A stretch of DNA of 64,000 bases from Salvia splendens (lineage: Eukaryota; Streptophyta; Magnoliopsida; Lamiales; Lamiaceae), in assembly GCF_004379255.2 (NCBI RefSeq), contig NC_056047.1:20350293-20414292 (forward strand), written 5' to 3'. Position numbers and translations under genes: made by a program. The notes beneath the pieces were generated by a model. The model was given only the letters and a program-made list of their open reading frames with translations, made no database searches and was not told where the DNA came from. Positions 57,756-64,000 of the stretch are shown piece after piece; position 1 is the stretch's first letter, and each line of letters opens with the position of its first letter.

Positions 57756-58690
57756 GCTGGAGCATTCCTGTTTCCAAAATTCTCTGACCGCCATTCTTTT
57801 ATTCCGACGAACGGAGAGTCGGCAAGTCCCGACGAACGGAGAGTCGGCAAGTCCCGACGATGTCGGAGCAGTTGACGGCGGTTGAGGCGGTGAAACGTTG
57901 GCCCTGTTTTGTGAAACAGCGCGTCTGTTTACGTTTAATTCAGTTTCTTGGGGCTGAATAGTTGTGATGTTTTGCAACGAAAGTGATTTGGTCGTTTTCT
58001 AAAATATAATTGGCCAACAAAAGTTTATTTATTTTTTCAAATGCATTTTAATAGCCGACAGTTGCTATTACGTTTTGTAACTCAATTATTTAACAATTAA
58101 CTTAAATTGTTGATTTCTTTTCAATTGAGAACAGTAGCTAATGTTTTCCTTTTGGGCTTATTTATTATGTTTAGAAAATAGCCCAAAAATTAAAACTGTA
58201 ATACAATTAAAGTAATTAATTGTTTTGGTTTTTAAGTAATTAATTAAATAATGACTTAAGTTTTTGTTGTCTATTATTCTAAATGAGTTAATTAAAGCAT
58301 TAACTCGCCAAAGTGGGCTCTGATGTGTAGATTAATTTATTTGGAATGTATAGGTTATTTGTATACTTGAAATACATGCAAATAGTTAATCGGCCCAAAG
58401 GAAGAATGTTATTTGGCCGTGTTTCTTGTGTACTTTGTGGTAATAATATGAGATTATCCTTAAGTCATTGTGGACACTAAGTCGGCCCAAAGGAAGACTT
58501 ATTGTTTGACAGGAAATGATTATCTATATTTGATTACTATGTATTAAGATGTCACTTGCGAGTTATTATTTTGTCCAAAGATGAAATTTTAATGTTGTGC
58601 CGACATCTTGAAATGGGAATTGTCATTATTTAATTTATTTACTTATTATTTCCGTGAGCTAATTATTGTCCTACTTGTTATATTTGTTCT
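57360..58690 (+). other. Long leader of CC with (TA)n and a 25-bp duplication
   Basis: Holds an (AT)24-type microsatellite at 57700-57748 and two copies of a 25-bp unit (GACGAACGGAGAGTCGGCAA GTCCC) at about 57806-57855. An ATG follows at 57859. A T-rich 3' splice-site-like sequence (TTCTTTGCTAG) ends at 58697, just where the polyprotein frame opens. Confidence 0.7.
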
Positions 58691-61600
58691 TTGCTAGCTC
58701 AAGAATCTGCTATTGGTTTTCTAAATTCCATTCCTGTACTTAAAGGCAATACCTATGCATCATGGAGAAGCAAGGTATTGATTGGTTTGGGGATTGCAAA
58801 TTTAGACTATGCACTTCGAACGGAGCAACCCGCCCCTCTTACTGATGAAAGTTCCGATGAGGATAAACGGAATTTTGAGAGGTGGGAACACTCCAATCGC
58901 ATGAGTCTTATGATTATGCAACATGCTATCCCTGAAAACTTTCGTGGTACTGTCCCAAAAGAAGCAACTGCTAAAGAATTCCTCGAGGCCATTGATATGA
59001 ATTTCGCAAGCAATGAAAAGGCCGAAACGGCTTCATTGATGCATAAACTTGTGACTATGAGGTATAATGGCCGAGGGGAAATTCGGGAGCACATTATGGA
59101 AATGTCAAACACTGCTTCAAAGCTTACGGCACTTAATTTGACGATCAGTGATGATCAATTAGTGCATTTGGTTATGATATCTCTTCCTCATCAATTTGAT
59201 CACTTCAAAGTTAGTTACAATACTGTGAAGGATAAATGGTCATTGAATGAGTTGATTTCTCATTGTGTTCAAGAGGAAGAGAGGTTGAAGCAAAGTAAGA
59301 CAGAAAGTGCTCACTTAGCAACAAGCTATAGGGGTAAACGAGGAAAGGACAAAGGAAAGAGGATTCTTTCCGAGTTCGCTAAGGGGAAGAGGATTCTTCC
59401 CGATTCCTCCAGAAATGTTGCGGGTCCATCTGCAAAACAGTTTAAGAAGGAAAGATCAGGTTCAGTTTGCTTCTTTTGCAAGAAAGATGGACACAAGAAG
59501 AATGATTGTGAAGAATATCACGCTTGGCGCGTGAAGAAGGGTACATCTTTCACTTATGTTTGTTCAGAAGTTAATTTAGCTTCTGTACCTGGACATACTT
59601 GGTGGCTAGATTCTGGTGCTACTACTCACATAAGTGTGTCCATGCAGGGTTGCCTCCAGTGCCGAAAGCCGATTGATGCTGAAAGATTCATCTATGTGGG
59701 CGATGGCAAACAAGTTGAAGTGGAGGCAATAGGCACATTTAGATTATTACTAAAAACTAGTTGTTATTTGGATTTAGAACAGACATTTGTTGTACCGTCA
59801 TTTAGACGGAATTTAATTTCTATTTCTGTATTGGACAAATTCGGTTATACTTGTTCATTTAGAAATAGTAAATTTAGTCTTTATCTAAATTCAACTTTGG
59901 TTGGCACCGGTTCTCTTTCTTATGGTGATAATCTTTATTTGCTTAATACTATTACTTCATTTAATGAAGCCCTGCATGTGAACTCACAAGGTACAAAGCG
60001 TAAATTAATGAGTGAGAATTCTGCCACAATTTGGCACAAACGTCTGGGTCATATCTCCAAACGGAGAATAGAAAGACTTATATCAGATGGAATTCTTACC
60101 ATTCCCAATATGGCAGACTTTCAAGTCTGTGTTGAGTGCATTAAAGGGAAACAAACAAACATTAGGAGATTTGAAGCCAATCGGACTACAGACGTCTTAG
60201 AACTTATCCATACAGATATTTGTGGACCGTTCCCTACTGCTTCTTGGAATGGTCAACGATATTTTATTACGTTCATAGACGATTATTCCAGATATGGTTA
60301 TTTATATCTAATAAGTGAAAAATCTCAAGCACTGGATACGTTCAAGAGTTATAAGGCCGAGGTTGAAAATCAACTTGGCAAAAGAATTAAGAACGTCAGA
60401 TCTGACCGTGGTGGAGAATACTATGGTAGATATGACGGCTCAGGTGAACAACGTCCAGGACCTTTTGCCAGATTCCTAGATGAATGTGGAATCGTTCCCC
60501 AGTACACAATGCCTGGTAGTCCTACCATGAATGGTGTTGCTGAAAGACGAAATAGAACCCTCAAGGATATGGTTAGAAGCATGATTAGTCATTCTACTTT
60601 GCCAGAATCCCTTTGGGGAGAGGCACTTAAGACCGCAACATACATCCTAAACCGTGTACCTACTAAAGCAACTGCCGTAACCCCTTATGAATTGTGGACG
60701 GGCAAAAAGCCCAGCTTAGGTCATTTACATGTTTGGGGTTGTCCAGCAGAAGCTCGGCCTTATAGGCCAAACGAGCATAAATTGGACTCTAAAACGGTAA
60801 GTTGTTACTTTGTAGGTTATCCTGAGCGGTCAAGGGGTTTCAAGTTCTATGATCCCACAACTAGATCATTTTTCGAGACGAATAATGCAAGATTCTTTGA
60901 GGAAGTTGAGTTTGGGGGGGAAGATGGTATGAAGAATGTTGTCTTTGAAGAGGAAGTAATTTCACTTCCCTTCATTCCAGAACAAGACGACACTCTCGTA
61001 ATTCCTGTTCCGCCTCCCGAACAACAACATGAAGAACAACCTCAACCTCCTCAAGAACATGACGAAGTAGTGCCACTAAGAAGATCCACTAGAGTGAGGA
61101 GACCTGCAATATCTACAGATGAATATATTGTATATCTCCAAGAGCATGAGGTAGACATTGGAGTGATGGAAGATGACCCAGTCACTTTTCGTCAAGCCAT
61201 TGAAAGCCCTAATGCTCAAAAGTGGATCGATGCTATGATTGAAGAGATTAAGTCTATGCAAAGCAATGACGTTTGGGATCTTGTCCCATTGCCTGAAGGT
61301 GCAAAACCCATTGGTTGCAAGTGGATTTTTAAGACCAAACGGGATTCGCAAGGCAATGTGGAAAGATTTAAGGCTCGTCTTGTAGCTAAAGGCTTTACTC
61401 AGAAAGAAGGCATCGATTTTACCGAGACTTTCTCTCCAGTTTCAATGAAAGACTCATTCAGAATAATCATGGCACTTGTGGCTCATTTTAATTTGGAGCT
61501 ACATCAGATGGATGTAAAGACAGCATTTCTTAATGGCGACATTACAGAAACGATTTATATGGTGCAACCTGAAAACTTTGTGTCGGGCGACCCAAAGAAG

Positions 61601-62755
61601 ATGGTATGCAAACTTAAGAAATCCATCTATGGTCTTAAACAAGCGTCTCGTCAATGGTATGTTAAATTTCATCAAGTTGTCGTCTCATTTGGTTTTGAGA
61701 CGAATCCTGTTGATGAATGCATATACTATAAGTTCAGTGGGAGCAAATTCATTTTCCTAGTTCTATATGTCGACGATATTCTACTTGCTTGCAACGATGT
61801 AGATTTATTACGTGACACCAAGAAATTTCTTTCAAGAAAATTCGAAATGAAAGATCTTGGTGATGCTTCTTTTGTATTAGGAATCCAAATACATCGGGAT
61901 CGTTCCCTAGGTGTACTTGGATTATCACAAAAGAGCTACATCGATAAAGTGTTGGCAAGATTTGGCATGAAAGATTGTAGACCAGGAGATACCCCTGTGG
62001 CTAAAGGTGATAAATTCAGTTTAAATCAATGCCCCGAAAATGAGCTTGCAAGAAAGGAAATGGAATTACTTCCCTATGCATCGGCTGTGGGAAGTCTTAT
62101 GTATGCACAAGTATGCACGCGTCCGGATATTGCGTTCATAGTAGGCATGCTAGGTAGATATTTGAGTAATCCCGGTATGGATCATTGGAAAGCAGTCAAA
62201 CGTGTTTTGCGGTATCTGCAAAGAACAAAGGATTATATGCTCACTTATAGGAAATCGGATCAGCTTGAGATCATTGGGTATTCTGATTCGGATTTCGCGG
62301 GATGCCAAGACAGTCGTAGATCCACGTCAGGTTATGTGTTCATGCTAGCCGGAGGGGCTATATCATGGAAAAGTGTTAAACAAACATTGATAGCCACCTC
62401 TACAATGGAAGCAGAATTCATAGCTTGCTTTGAGGCATCACAACATGGAGTATGGTTGCGGAACTTTATTCAAGGACTGCAAATTGTGGACAGTATTGAA
62501 AGACCACTCAAGTTATATTGTGACAATAAGTCCGCAGTCATGTACTCCAACAACAACAGGAGCTCGTCGAAGTCCAAACACATTGACATCAAGTTCCTTG
62601 CTGTTAAGGATAGAATTCAGAGTAGACAATTGCAAATTGAACACTTAGGTTCGACTTCCATGCTTGCGGATCCTTTCACTAAAGGTTTACCGCCTTCGGT
62701 CTTTCATGAGCATGTATTTCACATGGGTGTTCGACCTTGTGATACTTTGGTTTAG
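58691..62755 (+). CDS. CC gag-pol polyprotein, 1354 codons open
   Basis: One uninterrupted copia polyprotein. Gag core N-terminal ([20 protein letters not shown]), zinc knuckle [14 protein letters not shown] at ~260, protease [12 protein letters not shown] at ~304 (catalytic D307), pre-integrase [10 protein letters not shown], integrase with HTDICGP (D~507), SDRGGEY (D~571) and NGVAERRN (E~617), RT with YVDDILLA at ~1025, RNase H with [14 protein letters not shown] and DNKSA. The frame opens at a TTG; no in-frame ATG occurs until about residue 70, inside the gag core. The true start is therefore upstream, most simply via a spliced leader exon using the acceptor ending at 58697, or a non-ATG start is used. 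Otherwise all catalytic residues look intact. Confidence 0.92.
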   Translation: MLAQESAIGFLNSIPVLKGNTYASWRSKVLIGLGIANLDYALRTEQPAPLTDESSDEDKRNFERWEHSNRMSLMIMQHAIPENFRGTVPKEATAKEFLEAIDMNFASNEKAETASLMHKLVTMRYNGRGEIREHIMEMSNTASKLTALNLTISDDQLVHLVMISLPHQFDHFKVSYNTVKDKWSLNELISHCVQEEERLKQSKTESAHLATSYRGKRGKDKGKRILSEFAKGKRILPDSSRNVAGPSAKQFKKERSGSVCFFCKKDGHKKNDCEEYHAWRVKKGTSFTYVCSEVNLASVPGHTWWLDSGATTHISVSMQGCLQCRKPIDAERFIYVGDGKQVEVEAIGTFRLLLKTSCYLDLEQTFVVPSFRRNLISISVLDKFGYTCSFRNSKFSLYLNSTLVGTGSLSYGDNLYLLNTITSFNEALHVNSQGTKRKLMSENSATIWHKRLGHISKRRIERLISDGILTIPNMADFQVCVECIKGKQTNIRRFEANRTTDVLELIHTDICGPFPTASWNGQRYFITFIDDYSRYGYLYLISEKSQALDTFKSYKAEVENQLGKRIKNVRSDRGGEYYGRYDGSGEQRPGPFARFLDECGIVPQYTMPGSPTMNGVAERRNRTLKDMVRSMISHSTLPESLWGEALKTATYILNRVPTKATAVTPYELWTGKKPSLGHLHVWGCPAEARPYRPNEHKLDSKTVSCYFVGYPERSRGFKFYDPTTRSFFETNNARFFEEVEFGGEDGMKNVVFEEEVISLPFIPEQDDTLVIPVPPPEQQHEEQPQPPQEHDEVVPLRRSTRVRRPAISTDEYIVYLQEHEVDIGVMEDDPVTFRQAIESPNAQKWIDAMIEEIKSMQSNDVWDLVPLPEGAKPIGCKWIFKTKRDSQGNVERFKARLVAKGFTQKEGIDFTETFSPVSMKDSFRIIMALVAHFNLELHQMDVKTAFLNGDITETIYMVQPENFVSGDPKKMVCKLKKSIYGLKQASRQWYVKFHQVVVSFGFETNPVDECIYYKFSGSKFIFLVLYVDDILLACNDVDLLRDTKKFLSRKFEMKDLGDASFVLGIQIHRDRSLGVLGLSQKSYIDKVLARFGMKDCRPGDTPVAKGDKFSLNQCPENELARKEMELLPYASAVGSLMYAQVCTRPDIAFIVGMLGRYLSNPGMDHWKAVKRVLRYLQRTKDYMLTYRKSDQLEIIGYSDSDFAGCQDSRRSTSGYVFMLAGGAISWKSVKQTLIATSTMEAEFIACFEASQHGVWLRNFIQGLQIVDSIERPLKLYCDNKSAVMYSNNNRSSSKSKHIDIKFLAVKDRIQSRQLQIEHLGSTSMLADPFTKGLPPSVFHEHVFHMGVRPCDTLV

Positions 62756-63151
62756 TGGGAGTTTATGTTCATATATGTAATGATATTGAATTTCAATTAT
62801 TAAGTGCACACTTTAGTTACTATGGTTTTAGTTACTTTGAATTATGCTTTGGTATTTTCTGATCTCACTATAGTTTCAGAGGACCAGTTGGAAATAGACA
62901 TGCAAAAGATCACATAGCATGTAATTTTCATGCTGCACACTCATATTTTGATTTGTGTTGCTGGATGTGTTGATATTTGTGATCACTGATGAGTTTAGTC
63001 ATGTATACGTGTTGTGACTTAAACTTCTTTGGTTCTATATTAACATGCTTAGTAGACCGGATCGGTAAAGATGATTAATATAAATAGTAAGCGCGCAACT
63101 TTAGTAATGTACAATCATTTGGTGACTTTTATGTTGGCCCAAGTGGGAGAT

Positions 63152-63618
63152 TGTTGGAACATTTTAATATGGTCCAACATAATAGTCTTAAAGATTGTAT
63201 AATATTTATGACTATTTATTGAATGACCCGATTACGTGATCTACTAAGTTAATATAACTTATAGGGTCAAACGATCATCTATAAAAGTATGAGGACTATT
63301 GTGCAGATACTACTTTTGATAGCTTTAATTTTATTATGGGTGAAATTAGAGTTATAATGAAGTTAGGGACTCGTTCTCTAAATACGGGGTTATGGTCCCC
63401 AAGTGCAACATAATAAATACATCGATAGATTCCCATTCCTATCAATGTTACAGAATACAGAAAACATATTCTCTGTAAAAGCGTTGACACTTGGAAGACC
63501 AACTTCACGAATCATCAAGAACATCACATCATGAATCCGAATCCATGTACGCTTCCGCTTGTTTATCAATCTTATTCAACATGTATGATTTATGTGAATC
63601 ATTAATTTGATTCCAACA
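63152..63618 (+). repeat. 3' LTR of CC
   Basis: 467 bp, one difference from the 5' LTR, followed by the CTTAC target duplication. Confidence 0.93.
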
Positions 63619-63623
63619 CTTAC

Positions 63624-64000
63624 ATCTTATATATACAAGTTAGGTGAGATAATTCGATCCATATTTAATTGTATATTTCTAATTACATCAATATTAATGA
63701 ACCCATTGAAATATACTACTTTTATTTTGTTCATAATATATTTGATTTAGTAGTGTTAATATTGGTTTCTAATAGTTGTCCGTTTATGAACAGAATGAAG
63801 TAGAGTTGAGCATGGGGTATTGGGCTTTTAAATTTTTTTACATTAAGCTATTAGTTCCTTAAATACTATGGTTTAATTTTTGGGCCCAATTGATAAGGCC
63901 CACAATAAAAAAAATTGAGTCCAGAAGATTTTGAAATAATCTCCATTAAATCTAAATACTATTGTACAGTATTAATTTGATCAAGTATTAATCAAAAGTG
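63624..64000. other. Intergenic, no gene seen
   Basis: AT-rich sequence to the window edge; no element ends or open frame recognised. Confidence 0.5.

Larger units (their letters stand above)
56879..63618 (+). mobile_element. Ty1/copia element 'CC', apparently intact, TSD CTTAC
   Basis: 6740 bp; LTRs 467 bp with one difference seen (GAATCTGAATCC vs GAATCCGAATCC). TSD CTTAC at 56874-56878 and 63619-63623. It has a perfect primer-binding site, a long leader (about 1.3 kb), one open 1354-codon gag-pol frame, and a polypurine tract (AAGTGGGAGAT) directly before the 3' LTR. It is the best candidate in the window for an element still able to move. Confidence 0.95.

Noticed and set aside
1..64000. 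tRNA, rRNA, CRISPR arrays, bacterial operons or organelle DNA insertions
   Set aside because: No tRNA cloverleaf or rRNA sequence was recognised and no regularly spaced direct repeats with unique spacers; the window is nuclear plant DNA. A tRNAscan or organelle BLAST would settle small cases.

Overview
This is plant nuclear DNA from a eudicot, possibly an asterid of the Lamiales type; the clade is my inference and is weakly supported. The signs are AT-rich intergenic DNA, short spliceosomal introns, dense Stowaway-type MITEs, PIF/Harbinger elements and many LTR retrotransposons. Only two host genes are visible. One is a five-exon nucleotide-sugar transporter at 1683-3037 (+). The other is an intronless brassinosteroid receptor kinase, BRI1, at 24018-27587 (+). 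The rest is intergenic or mobile DNA.

Layout: 1-3.5 kb transporter and short tandem repeats; 3.5-11.8 kb MITEs and a solo LTR (7939-8917, TSD TAATA); 11857-19247 a Ty3/gypsy Tat-type element (here GA, + orientation, TSD GCACT) inserted inside a MITE; 19.4-24 kb MITEs; BRI1; 30407-31981 a PIF/Harbinger element with a decayed ORF1; 34100-34701 a Harbinger-like MITE; 35263-40271 a Ty1/copia element (CB1, minus, TSD CATTT) with a chimeric 5' end; 41730-47031 a second copia element (CB2, plus, TSD GTAGT) inside another Harbinger-like MITE; 47371-54812 a second copy of the gypsy family (GD, minus, TSD TCTAA); 56879-63618 an almost pristine copia element (CC, plus, TSD CTTAC) with a 1354-codon open polyprotein frame.

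The most interesting system is the GA/GD pair. Both copies are young (LTR pairs almost identical, perfect target-site duplications). Both have lost protease, RT, RNase H and the integrase core, through deletions with different end points. Both keep gag sequence, the integrase C-terminal tail, hypervariable tandem repeats, and a long gene on the antisense strand next to the 3' LTR. That gene has four inferred exons, about 817 codons in GD and 826 in GA. Its exon frames and splice sites are conserved between copies although intron lengths differ. It begins with a domain I recognise as the Pfam 'putative gypsy type transposon' family (PF04195) and continues as coiled-coil protein. The copies look like parasites moved in trans that discarded pol but kept the antisense gene and its own promoter-like region.

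The two host genes are unrelated in function. The transporter would move nucleotide sugars into the Golgi for wall polysaccharide synthesis; BRI1 perceives brassinosteroid at the plasma membrane. BRI1 lies between the inverted GA and GD copies, which form 7.4-kb inverted repeats about 28 kb apart.
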